In this document: positions 32,111-42,328 of the stretch, in pieces | How positions within the stretch are numbered: position 1 is the stretch's first letter | How the letters are laid out: every line of letters begins with the position of its first letter | Assembly (NCBI RefSeq): GCF_008831285.2 | Contig: NC_045147.1 | Coordinates: forward strand, 8,522,334 to 8,586,333 | Direction of reading: 5' to 3' | Length of the DNA: 64,000 nt | Source of the DNA: Nymphaea colorata | Lineage: Eukaryota > Streptophyta > Magnoliopsida > Nymphaeales > Nymphaeaceae | Program-made: the position numbers and the translations under genes | The notes under the pieces: generated by a model | The model's input: only the letters and a program-made list of their open reading frames with translations | What the model was told of the DNA's origin: nothing | The model's database searches: none

Positions 32111-34070
32111 AAATATAGTTGGTACTCACAAAAAAAGTGTAAGCTCAAACAACTTAAAGTTTAGAGTCTTGGTTTGGACTGCATTAGCACTCAATTTAGA
32201 ACCAACTAGGCTCAGTGCAGAGGTCATGGAAGTGGGCTTACGTAGATCTCTAGAGTCGAGTAATTTCTTTTTTCCTCTTATTTTTGTCTTGTTTGCAATT
32301 TGGCGCTTTATTTATTCGCTTTCATAATGATTTAGTTTAGTATGTCTATTTTTCAAGATTAGATTTATTTTAATATTTTTACGGTATGAATAAGGGTCAG
32401 CTATGCTCCTCTCTTCCTTGTCCCTTTCTTTCAAGTTCTATGCTTTTGCTTACTTAGTTTTGCTTAAGTCATGCATATAGAATCTAGTTTTCTCTTATGA
32501 TTTCATTAAACATGCATTGGACATCTATTTTAATATGCAGTGGATTCCTTTACATCCACATGCACCCCTCATCTGAAGCCAGACTGGGTCATCCTAATAG
32601 CATACCATGTGTAATAGGCCTAAGTATGTGAAAACTTGAATCCAGTTTGGATCGAACATAAAGAACCATTTTAAAATCAAAGATTTATAAACAATTTTCA
32701 AAATCAAATTCTTCAAATGATTTCAAAAACCCTAGGTCATGTAGGCATAGAGTCCAAACCTCGCTTAGTTCTCTAAGACCTAGCTCTGACCAGTCTTAAA
32801 GTCCAGTACTTGTGAACCGAGTCCTATAACATTGGTCTAGTCAAATTTCTTTAAACCCTCATTCATGTGGAAACGAATGAAGTTTATATCATACATCACA
32901 TTATTTAATAAAGACCAAACACACTTATCACAGTCAAACCTATCCCAAATAGGTTCAAGCCCAGTTTAGGTGAAGATTGAACCTAGTTCTCTTGCCCAAC
33001 CTACCTCTTGCCTATTTGGATTTTGGATCTCAATTCAAGGCATTATTCAAATCATAAACCTTATATTGATCTAAACCTTGACATTAAACCCAATTCTAGT
33101 ATGGGGTTTGGATGTCAATTATTGAATTTTAGATCTCATATTATGGATATTAGATCATGGATCTGAAATTATGGATCTTAGATTTTAGACTTTGGATTTT
33201 GAATCAGATTTTACATATGAGTCTCAACTCATAAATCTCAGACTATGGATATTGCATTATGGATTTTGGATTTCAGACCCAAGATTTTGGATCTTGTATT
33301 TCAGAATTTGGATCAAATTTCAAAGCACATGAGTATTTGATCATGATCCTTGGATCAATTCCCTCAAAATCACAACCAAATACTAGATTTTAAACTATGT
33401 AATCACCAGATTTGAGTGCATTCTATCAAAATTTGGATTTTAGAAAACCTAGTTATGAATATAAGATCATGAACTTTCAACTTCAATATCATGATATGAT
33501 TTCTACGGCAGTTTTTGTTTCAATTTAGAACAAGAATTATATAAATATCTCATATCTTGGTTTCAATTCTTGGATTCAGATCACATTTTCCTCTAATAGG
33601 TTTACATCCTAGCGAAAACCAGATTCCATGTCTACATGGCCTAGCTTTTGTATGCATCATATTAGATTTAGGATACTGATTTGTATTGATATATGATAAT
33701 TCAGACATAAAGATTTTATTCTTATTGTTCATAAGTCCATTTATGCGATATACTTTGATTTCAAATCATGCACAGTTCTTAAAATGATGGTACATTTGCT
33801 TTTCTTAGAATTTGTATGACTTTCTGGTTTAGAAATTGAAACAATTTAGTCTAGTCCATGGTATGATTACTCCTGGTAAAGGTGCAGAACAATCAGACCT
33901 TGCACCAACAGGTCGGGTCCCATCTTTCAGAATCCAACACAAGGAACAAAGGCAAGTATAGGTAAACAAGTTCAACTTATTGTGGTCTGCATGTATGATT
34001 GAAAATTTTTACATGTAAAAAATTCAAAATTTTGTATGCAGGAAAGGTCTCAACAAGGATGAGCATCCTT
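32111..34070 (+). other. Leader-like non-coding region with word-like block
   Basis: T-rich segments (32240-32460) are followed by a second paired word-like block at 32940-33480, with many ATGGATCTTAGATTTTAGA variants. No frame carries a domain. Similar order is seen at 50.7-52.6 kb, so both may be 5' parts of related LTR elements. Confidence 0.4.
33803..33945 (+). repeat. Dispersed repeat with inverted partner at 56760-56880
   Basis: The segment GATTACTCCTGGTAAAGGTG through ACCAACAGGTCGGGTCCCAT matches the reverse complement of 56791-56845. The best-conserved core is TACCAATAGGTCGGGTCC in the partner. Confidence 0.65.
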
Positions 34071-34698
34071 GGTGAACCTAAAAGGGCTTTTACATTCTCT
34101 TAAGAAGTCAAATATTAGGAAATATTTCATTTATTTAATATAATTCAAACATATCATTTTATTCTGGAATTTCAATTACTTGAGTCTAGAGAGACATGCA
34201 TTCCAACATGTCTCACCTCTCCACCCTTCAACTTGTCTAATTCAACCTTACGCCATCCATCAAGTCCTCTTTTTCTACGCATTCTTTCTTCTTCTTCTTC
34301 ATTGCTCTCTCTCTCTCTTCCGTACCCCAACGAGATAGTATAAGTCTTCTTCATAGACAAAAAACAGTAGATTGATAGTAGAGATGTTTGTTTATCTCTG
34401 GAACTATTTGTGTGAGACATCTTCAACCATGTGGTGATCAGGTCTTCCCCCCAAGCAGGTTATGTATTCCCTGCCGTGCATGAAATTTTCATGCGAAAAT
34501 ATAGTAATGACAAAGAATGACATTGCTTAATAGAAAAAGCAAACTTTTTGTAGGGACAAAAAGCAAACCGAAAAAAGTACTGTTTTAAGATTCGATAAAG
34601 CTCATACGAAATGAATGTGTTAGTTTGTATATGTATATCTTTATGGCTAATATACCCCTCTGAGCAGCAAAGAAGCATCTTTGGCTTTTGGTTTCACT
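34071..34698. other. Non-coding stretch
   Basis: Includes a (TCT)n/(CT)n-rich patch at 34285-34320. Short frames on the minus strand are low-complexity. Nothing else recognised. Confidence 0.5.
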
Positions 34699-34940
34699 AA
34701 TGTCCTTATCTCATACCCTTGTCATTATCTCATACCCATTATTTTATACATCTGGCATTATCTCATACCCCTATTGTTATCTCATACCTCTATCATTATA
34801 TCATACCCTGTCATTATCTCATACCACTCCTATCATTATCTCATATGATAGCGGACAAGATAATGATAGAGGTATAAGAAAATAAATATGATATAACAAT
34901 AAGAGCATGAGATAATGATAGAGGTATGAGATAAGAATGT
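34699..34940. mobile_element. Foldback MITE with iterated arms (232 bp plus TSDs)
   Basis: Perfect 12-bp inverted ends, CTTATCTCATAC at 34705-34716 and GTATGAGATAAG at 34924-34935, are flanked by AATGT at 34699-34703 and 34936-34940. The left arm repeats CATTATCTCATACC about seven times. The right arm has the complementary GATAATGATAGAGGTATGAG words. Most of the element can fold into one long hairpin. The superfamily is not certain, because a 5-bp duplication and these ends do not match a common plant MITE class I know. Confidence 0.75.
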
Positions 34941-36144
34941 TAATTGTGCATGTACAATGTTAGGGCATTGAAGTAAATATGCATATTGGCAGTAGGGTCC
35001 ACACCTAGCATACGCTCGTTGTGTACATGGGGTGGCGTACAACACTCATTTCTATCTCCCCTTTGCATAAATTTCCAGACTGGTAACAAGTCACACTCAT
35101 GTTAAATTTTCTAGTTTAGGTTGAAAGTCTATTACAGTTCAGATTACATATGACTGACCATAGTATTGGTTCTTGTTTAGGTTCCTTTAATTAAGCTCTG
35201 TAGATCTTTCACTTGCTGGTTCAGATTTTTATCTTGAGGTTTTGTCATTGTTTTTTTGGTTTACTTTTGTTCCAGTATAGGACTGATCATGATCAGTATA
35301 GATTTTGATTTTTATAAAATGATTTCGGCCATTGTTAATCCACTACAAAAAAGCATGCCATCCAGGTTCGTTATAGTTCTCATATTGTTTGTCCATTTTT
35401 TTCCAATTTGTTCCTGGCTGTACTTAGTACTTTATAATGCTACTGGGGTCATCTCTGGTTCAGATGTTAAGCTGCAGATGTGAAATCTTGTAGCCATTAG
35501 TTGGTATATTTAAATGGAAGTCCAATTTCCATTTTCTGCCAGCATGCCTTGTGTCTAGTGTAGGCAGTGATTACATACTCTTGTTTTTTGTTTACTTGTT
35601 TGGCCTAGCTAAGACTACCTTTTTTTATCTTAGATCGAATAACCTGTAGTAGCAGCTTTTTCATCAATTATTTGTTTTGTGTTTTGGTTGAAATTATGTG
35701 GAAATAATTGTTTAAGAACAGCATGTTTTAGACATGTCTCATGGTTCAAATTGTTGAGTGTATGCAGTAAGTGATGTTTATTTTCTGTCTTAACAGTAAT
35801 AAGTCACTAGATAGTAGTTTTGTATAGGCTTTGTGCATAAGTGGTTGATAGGTTTGAATGTCTATAAGGTGTTTCATGTGCCATGAGTTAATATTTGAAA
35901 ATTACATGCTTGAACACATGTGCACAGCTAGAAAATAGACATTGTTGATTTTTGTTCTGAAATAAGCCTAACCGCATCTTTCTAGTAGGCATGTTGATTT
36001 GACTTTTTGACTTGCACTTGGTCAAGTAGTTTCATTGCAGTCTTCCTAGTTATTCTTTAGATTCAATGTTCTATTGATTTACACATGAACTAAGTGCTTT
36101 GTGTTTCTACCATGCTGTTTTGGTCGATGCATGTTTGCATCGAG
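34941..36144. other. Non-coding host-like DNA, left flank of copia insertion
   Basis: T-rich on the plus strand and less repetitive than its surroundings. With 46418 onwards it formed one continuous locus before the copia insertion. It could be intronic or intergenic. No exon-like frame was recognised. Confidence 0.4.
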
Positions 36145-36149
36145 GTTTG

Positions 36150-36365
36150 TAAAAAGGCACACAAAGAAATTGGGAAACTCTGAGGTTACCTCACATTTTC
36201 AAAGATAATTCATTATATAGCAAAAGTACAAGATAATGTTTTATTTGCAACAATATTTTGAATTCAAAACTTTGACAGCTCATCACAGATATGCATGTAA
36301 TCTTTGATTCCAAGAATCATGCAGCAACCTTAGTTAAGTGCTAGAATCATGCACTTGCATTTACA
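36150..36365 (-). mobile_element. 3' LTR of nested copia element
   Basis: 216 bp. On the minus strand it starts TGTAAATGCAAGTGCAT and ends at a T-rich tail. It aligns end to end with the 5' LTR at 46057-46412 apart from an insertion there. A TATA-like TATATAAT lies on the minus strand near 36217-36224. Confidence 0.85.
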
Positions 36366-36377
36366 GCTCTCTTCAAA
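36366..36377 (-). promoter_or_regulatory. Polypurine tract of nested copia element
   Basis: On the minus strand TTTGAAGAGAGC directly precedes the 3' LTR, as expected for the plus-strand primer of reverse transcription. Confidence 0.6.
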
Positions 36378-38015
36378 CTTAATGTGGATTTCAAGATGCT
36401 AAGTTTGTTTCTGAAGTCTTCAAATTTGCTAGTGGACGATGGATTTGTAAGTCCATCCGCCAACTGCTCATCCAAACATAGAAACTATGTTTAAGTTTTC
36501 TTTATTCACGTGATCACATATAAAATAAAAGTTGACTTCAACATGTAAGTTAATCCATGCATGAAAAACAGAAGAGGGTACGAATGGAGAACACCACAGA
36601 AAGAATTCTAAATAGGAACCCATGGATTCGAGAAGAAGGAAGGGATTGCTGTCAAATACAATGTCCCGATGTTATCACACCATAAGCCTGGGGATTGAGA
36701 TAGGGCAATTCTGAGCTCCTCTAGCAATGATTTCAATTGTAATAGTTTCCCTACAGCTTCAGCCAAGATTTATGATCTTCTTGAGTTCCAGCCCAATCAT
36801 TATCTGCAAATCCTTTGAGTTGTAGAGATGATGACACTCAAAACTTTAATCCATGATCTAACATCCCCTTCAATTAATGAAGAATTCAATTAATTAAGAT
36901 CCATAGGTAGTTGGTGGGATGGTGCATGTATTGACTTTCTCAATTTACTATGAATGAAACATCTGACCTAGTAAGAGTAATTATTGGACTCCAGGAATGA
37001 TGCTGCGATAGAGATTGAGGTGACTCAAACATACAGCCATCATTGTGCTTGGAAATGGTTGTACTCATTGGTGAAGAAGCCAGTTTAGCATGATCCAAAC
37101 GTGCCGTTTTGACAATATTTTCTATATATGTTCATTGCAATAGGTTATTCCCATATCTCTTGTTCTCAACTCCCAATGAAAACAACAACTCTCCATGATC
37201 TTTAATAGAGAAGGGATCTCTCAATTGCTCAATAACATAATGAGGGGATCTGGTTACTACAAGATCATCAATGTAAACCAATAGATATACCTTATACTAT
37301 CCATTGTGAGAAGATAAGAGAGAAATCAGATTGAGAGATTTCAAAACGATGATTGGAAATCTGCTCAGCCTTTGCTACCATGCCTTAAGGAGAGCTTGTT
37401 TAAGGCTATAGATGGCCTTCTCAAGCTTACAAACAGGTTGTGGTCAAACTGGATCTTCATAGCCCTTTGGTTGATACATGTACACATCCTCATGTAAAAA
37501 CCCATATAAAAAGGATTTGTTGAAGTGTAATTGTCACAAAGGCCATCCAAAGTAAATTGCAACAGCAAGAAGATTTAAAACTGTGTATACTTTACTATCT
37601 TACTGAAAGTTTAAATTCTTTAATACTTCTTGTAAGTAGCCTGTAACCACAAGTCTCGCTTTGTAGTGGAAGATGGATCCATCGGTATTTTGCTTCAATT
37701 TGAAAACCCATTTGGATTTGATGACATTAAAATGTAGTGCAACTGGTACTAGATGCCAAGTTTTGTTATCTAGGAACACCTTAAACTCTTGACCCATAGC
37801 AGCTTGACATTGAGGATTTTGAGCAGCTTCACTTTAGCAACACGGTTCAGTCACATCATGGGTTTTGGTTTGTTTTGATGCTAAGTCTCTAGGATGTAGA
37901 GATCCAAGTCATCAATTTGCTAACAATATGGTACATATGGCTTTTGGGTCTACATTCAAGATTTGGCTGTGATGAGGGGATTATTTGGGTCTGCTTTTCA
38001 GGTTGAGGTTTGTTT
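36378..38015 (-). pseudogene. Copia reverse transcriptase and RNase H remnant
   Basis: From high to low coordinate on the minus strand: the MGQEF...LDNKTWHLVP start of reverse transcriptase (37797 downward) and KSKWVFKLKQNTDGSI, KARLVVTGYLQE. Next come LYGFLHEDVYMYQPKGY and CKLEKAIYSLKQA (37500-37380), then the active site YIDDLVV (usually Y-V/M-DD) near 37265. After these come SDVSFIVN and QYMHHP (about 36960-36920), then the RNase H end with HVEVNFYFICDHVNKENL and DEQLADGLTNPSSTSKF near 36450. The end sits close to the polypurine tract. Many frame breaks are present. Upstream it connects to integrase once the 38021-42323 insertion is removed. Confidence 0.85.
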
Positions 38016-38020
38016 GGAAC
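38016..38020. repeat. Left TSD of solo-LTR-like insertion
   Basis: AGGTT, directly before TGTTTGG. An identical AGGTT follows the other end at 42324-42328. Confidence 0.7.
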
Positions 38021-38879
38021 CCAAAATTGATTTTACTTTTTGAAAAAAGTGAGAAATGGACTCACCCATCAGTATGAGGCTTAGCCATTCCGCGTCCCTT
38101 TACTAGGGGCAACTAATCCAATGGCTATATTCGTTTTCAATGCATTTTATATTCACTCAAACATCATCTTCAACCTATATGTGATGTCGTGTTTGGTAAA
38201 GAGGTTAAAACTTTATAAAGTGAAGAAATAATGAAAAGAAAATTCCTTTAAATTAATATTTTGTAAACCTTTAGGAAAAGGTAAATAAGATGATCGGATA
38301 AATCTTTTGGATGAAGTAATTTTGATTTAGTAAATCATTTTGATTTGGGAAGATCCTTTCAAAATTGAGAAATCCTTTCAAAGTCTTTTGAAAATTGTGA
38401 AAACTAGGTTTGATCTTTGAAAACTCTTGTCTAAATTTGCAATCGATTTGTATTTCTCTTTGATTCTTAAGTAGGTTTAAGATATTGTTCTAATTCAGTT
38501 ACTAGCTAATTAGAGTTCTACCTCATCTTGCTTAAGTTATTTAGATGAGTGCTTATGAGCATTCGTGAATCCGACCCATAAGTGTTTATAGATGCATATT
38601 CTATATATTCGAAAATAAATTGTTCATTTCTACCACAACATTCATATAAAAACATTCATACTATCACATACATCTAAATTTTTATTTATTTCATAGATGA
38701 TTTCATTAGAAAATGTTATTACCATGATACTTTTCAAGGCAAAATATTTTAAAATAGATTTGAGTTGTAGGCCATAAGTATGACTCTAATGTTAGATACA
38801 TTATTTTGGTTTTGGGTTTTGGTTTTGTTGAAGTCAATAAATCATTAGATCAAGGAGCATAAATTCAAAATCCTAGTCT

Positions 38880-39650
38880 TTGAAGTTGAGATAGAGGGGG
38901 AAAGATATTTAGAAGGATAAAAATTTAAAGTTGAGAAAAAGAGTTTAGCAAAAGAGATGGAGAGATGTCAATGAAAAAAGAGAGAAAAAAAATAGAAAGA
39001 GAGGGTTGTTAATAAAAAGATAGATAAATATTAAAAGAGAGAAGAAATATTAATGTAAAAAAGAACAGATATATATTAAAAGAGAGAAAAGTAGACTTAT
39101 AACAAGAGAGAAAGATTAAAGAAGAGAGAAAGAGATATTAGTAAAAATAAGGGGAAAGATATATTTTAAAAGAGAGAAAAATATATTAACATGAAAGAGA
39201 AAGATTAAAAGAGAGAGAAAAATTAGTAAAAGAAGAGATTTTAAGAGAAAAATTTAAAAGAGATATGAAGATTTTCAGAGAAAGAAAAGAAAAAAGAGAG
39301 AAAGATTAGTGAAAAAGAGAGTGATGTTAAGACAAAATATAATAGAGAGACATAGAGATTTTGAGAGAGAGAAAAATTAGTAAAAGAGGGATTTTAAGAG
39401 AAAAATTAAAAAGAGATAAATATGGATCTTAAGGTAGAGGAAAAGAAATAAAGAGGAAAAAATTCGTAAAACAAAGGGAGAGATTGTAGGAGAACAATTC
39501 AAGAGGGCGATATAGAGATTTTAAGAGAGAGATAAATAAATAAATAAATATAGAAAAATTAATAAGAGATAGAGATTTTAAGATAAAAATTATAAAAAGA
39601 GAGAAAAAGAAAATAGGCAAAGAGTGAAGAAAAGAAGAAAAGGAAAATGC
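38880..39650 (+). repeat. Polypurine A/G-rich tract
   Basis: About 770 bp of nearly pure A/G on the plus strand interspersed with T and hardly any C. Loose repeats of GAGAGAAAAATTAGTAAAAG and GATTTTAAGAGAAAAATT occur at 60-85-bp spacing. The minus-strand frame at 39429-39620 is low-complexity. Confidence 0.75.
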
Positions 39651-40703
39651 TCTAATGAGGAGATACTTTCAATCATCTGTTTGTATAGGAATTAAGATTT
39701 TAGAGATACCTTTAGGAATTTTTCAACTTGATTATTTCTATTTCTATGTAGATCAGAGAGGAACTTGGGATCATTGGAGAGCCTAGGCTGTCTCCAAGGC
39801 CTTTTTATTTTTTATTTTTAAATTAAAAATGAGATCCAAGAGTGTATATCTATATCTATATAGACATAGATGGAAAATATTTCATTAACTCTTAACTATT
39901 GCAAGAAAATATGTCCCCCCTACTGTTGGTATAAGAGAGCGACTAAACTATGAAGAAGAAAACACTTATCAACAAACAAGACTCCCCTTGTGCTCCAACC
40001 CTAAAGAGACACTCCTTTAAAGGCAAATTATTCTTTTAGGACTAGTAAGGATGATCATTAAGTGGTTTATCAAGAGAATGAAAATTATAAAGTAATTAAA
40101 GATGTAGTCAAAACTAAGTATAGAAATGATATGGAAATGCAGATCAACATGTACATTTGTAGGTTTTTCCTGGGTTCAATAAACCCCAACCTCAAAAATC
40201 AATGTAAAAGAGAGAAAATCTTTTTCCAAGCTCTTGTCATTAATTCATCTACTAATCGAAAAATCAACTATCCATGCATGCATATCTATTTCATAAACAT
40301 ATAACCAAGACATACATGCAATAGAATGTAGAAAAAAGGAAACACATATCGTGCCTATCCAGGTTGACAAAAGAAATGAGAACTTAGTTTCACCTTGCTC
40401 ATGCTCCTTGTGCACTTAAGGGTAGCTCTTAGCTCTGAATAAGAGATTTCAAGAGCTCTATTGTATGGCTATGAGGAAAAAATTAAGAAAATAGACAGAA
40501 GAAAAGAAACTACATACGTCAAGGTAGTGTAGTCGAAGAAAAAATGACTCCTTCACTTCAACCGAAAAATGAAGCATCCAAAATGAGAACTTCGACGTGT
40601 TTACGAAGCTCTCCAAGGGCCTCCCATGTGCTCTCATTTGTGCTCCTTGAAGATAAAGGTTGGAGAAGAAGAAAAAACCCAAAGTTGAAGATAGAAAACT
40701 AAA

Positions 40704-40706
<3 letters not shown>

Positions 40707-40735
<29 letters not shown>
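40707..40735. repeat. (GA)n microsatellite
   Basis: About 14 uninterrupted GA units, part of the solo-LTR-like insertion. Confidence 0.95.
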
Positions 40736-40738
<3 letters not shown>

Positions 40739-40830
40739 GAAAGAGAGCTAAGAATACTAAAAAACTCTAGTTGAAGGGCTCAAGGGATTCTCTAAGAGTT
40801 GGCACATACCCAGGGATGAAGATCTAGGGG

Positions 40831-40840
40831 TATATATAGA
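40831..40840 (-). promoter_or_regulatory. TATA-like box of solo-LTR-like insertion
   Basis: TATATATAGA on the plus strand reads TCTATATATA on the minus strand, about 1.5 kb inside the LTR's minus-strand start. It is comparable with the TATA at 59388-59395 in a related minus-strand LTR-like region. Confidence 0.4.
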
Positions 40841-41017
40841 TAGGAATGGAGTCAAATTTCAAATTTCAAATTTTTTAATTTTATCAAAATTTCTTGAAAT
40901 TTTTTCAAATTTTACTTTTTTTATTTTATATAATTTGACTTGACAGAATTGACCTTTTAGTCCTTCAAAACACCAAACCTACAGACCACTAAGAAGAGTA
41001 AAAGGGGCCTGTTGGGG

Positions 41018-41290
41018 CTAGTTTTTACCAAAAGGGCCACGGTAGGGTTTGCCGGCGAGCTCTGTGCTGTGCACTGCTTGGCACTGCATGTCAGGCAGTG
41101 CCCTGCATGCTGCACGTGGCAGAGCCCAGCACACTCGGCACTGCCGTGTGCTCTTGGAAAGAGCGCACCGCAGCGCCGTGCTCTTGACCAGTGTGCTCAG
41201 TAGTGCGCCTGGGGGACAAACGGCCCCTAGTTGGCTCATTTCCAGGCCATAAGGGTCGTCTTTGCTCCTACCATCCCAGGTGGGTCCCAC
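41018..41290. other. GC-rich patch with GCACTGC/GCAGTGC words
   Basis: GC-rich island inside the solo-LTR-like insertion. GCACTGC, GCAGTGC and GTGCTC words repeat in both directions, giving overlapping frames on both strands (98, 67 and 63 codons). Their overlap and the absence of a domain argue against a gene. It ends with a GTGGGTCCCAC palindrome also found at 60475-60485. Confidence 0.6.
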
Positions 41291-41389
41291 ATGGGTCTCT
41301 CCTAAAAAATTCAAAAGTTAATCATAATAAATATATTTTTAACAGTAAAATTATCTTTTTACACAATAGGTCCGGCTTTATTTTTGTTG

Positions 41390-42240
41390 ATTATGGGTTC
41401 CTTTTCGATCCGGGTCAAATTTTCTTGAACGGGGAAGGGCTCAGATCATTGTTGAAGGATTGGATCATGGATTGTATATGCATTTAAGTTTGAAATATGG
41501 ATTTTATATCGAGTTCTTGGTTTTATAAAGCATAGATGAGTTGAAAAGCAAGGGGGAACTCGCGCACGTGCCTGGGGTTTCGAATGATGCTGGGAATTGA
41601 TTTTTGGACTTGATTTCAGACATTTGAATATGAACTTTTGGTTCAACTAAAGATTTTGGTTTTTTCATTTAATTTGGATCCAAAAGGTGATTTTTTGGAT
41701 CTAATATCTGTTTGGGCTTGAATTTCATTCTCCAGTCTAAGTATGAGTTTTGGACCATGTTTTTCGATATAGGGTATGATTTCAGATCTGAGGCCCTGAT
41801 TTTATCCCTGGATCTGGGATTGATTTTGGACCTATGGCTTAGATTTGGATCCAGATCTGGATCTAAGGTTTTCATTTTGAATCTGAAACTTTGAATTTGG
41901 ATTCAGGGTATGATTTCAGATCTGAGGCTTAGAATTGGATCCAGGTGTGGATTTAAGGATCAATTTTGGATCTGAAACTTTGTATTTGAATCCACATATG
42001 GATGAAAGATTTAGTTTTAGCTCTAAATCTCGCATTTGTAACTGGATCTGGATGTAGGGATCCGTTTTTGGATTTAAGACTGGGATTGGATTTATATTTG
42101 GACCTATGGATCCGTTTTGGATCTACAGATTGGATTTAGATCTGAATCTAGAACTGGAATTGGTTCTGAAATATGAAACAAGCCTAGATTGAGGTTTGGC
42201 ATGGGTTCAAAGTTCAATATTAGATTCAGATGAGTCGTAA
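41390..42240 (+). repeat. GGATCT word-like block with 134-bp duplication
   Basis: Dense variants of TTTGGATCTGGATCCAGATC. A longer period is visible too: GGGTATGATTTCAGATCTGA occurs at 41772 and 41906, 134 bp apart. It is part of the LTR-like insertion. Confidence 0.65.
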
Positions 42241-42323
42241 GGTAGAGTCGACAATGAAATTAGAGGGTAAGTGGGCCAGAATTGAGTGCTAAATATTATC
42301 TTGAAAATTTTGGGATGGTTACA

Positions 42324-42328
42324 AGGTT
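42324..42328. repeat. Right TSD of solo-LTR-like insertion
   Basis: AGGTT, identical to 38016-38020. Confidence 0.7.

Larger units (their letters stand above)
38021..42323 (-). mobile_element. 4.3-kb solo-LTR-like insertion inside the copia element
   Basis: It starts TGT and ends ACA, with AGGTT duplicated at both sides, the signature of LTR-element integration. On the minus strand it begins TGTAACCATCCCAAAATTTT, similar to the TGTAACACCC-type starts of some plant gypsy LTRs. No gag-pol motif lies inside and I see no internal second LTR copy, so a solo LTR of a long-LTR gypsy family is the simplest reading. It holds a word-like GGATCT block (41390-42240), a GC-rich patch (41018-41290), a minus-strand TATA (40831-40840) and a polypurine tract. 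It sits in the linker between copia integrase and reverse transcriptase. Confidence 0.75.

Noticed and set aside
34688-34885. 65-codon frame repeating LSHTL and IISYP peptides
   Set aside because: Produced by the iterated CATTATCTCATACC words of the foldback element.
36150-37830. Independent copia element at 36-38 kb separate from the one at 42-44 kb
   Set aside because: Shared LTRs, complementary domain content, and GTTTG and AGGTT duplications show that one element was split by insertions.
41018-41314. 98-codon minus-strand frame in the GC-rich patch
   Set aside because: Openness is expected from GC-rich, stop-poor sequence. Other frames overlap it on the plus strand and no domain is visible.
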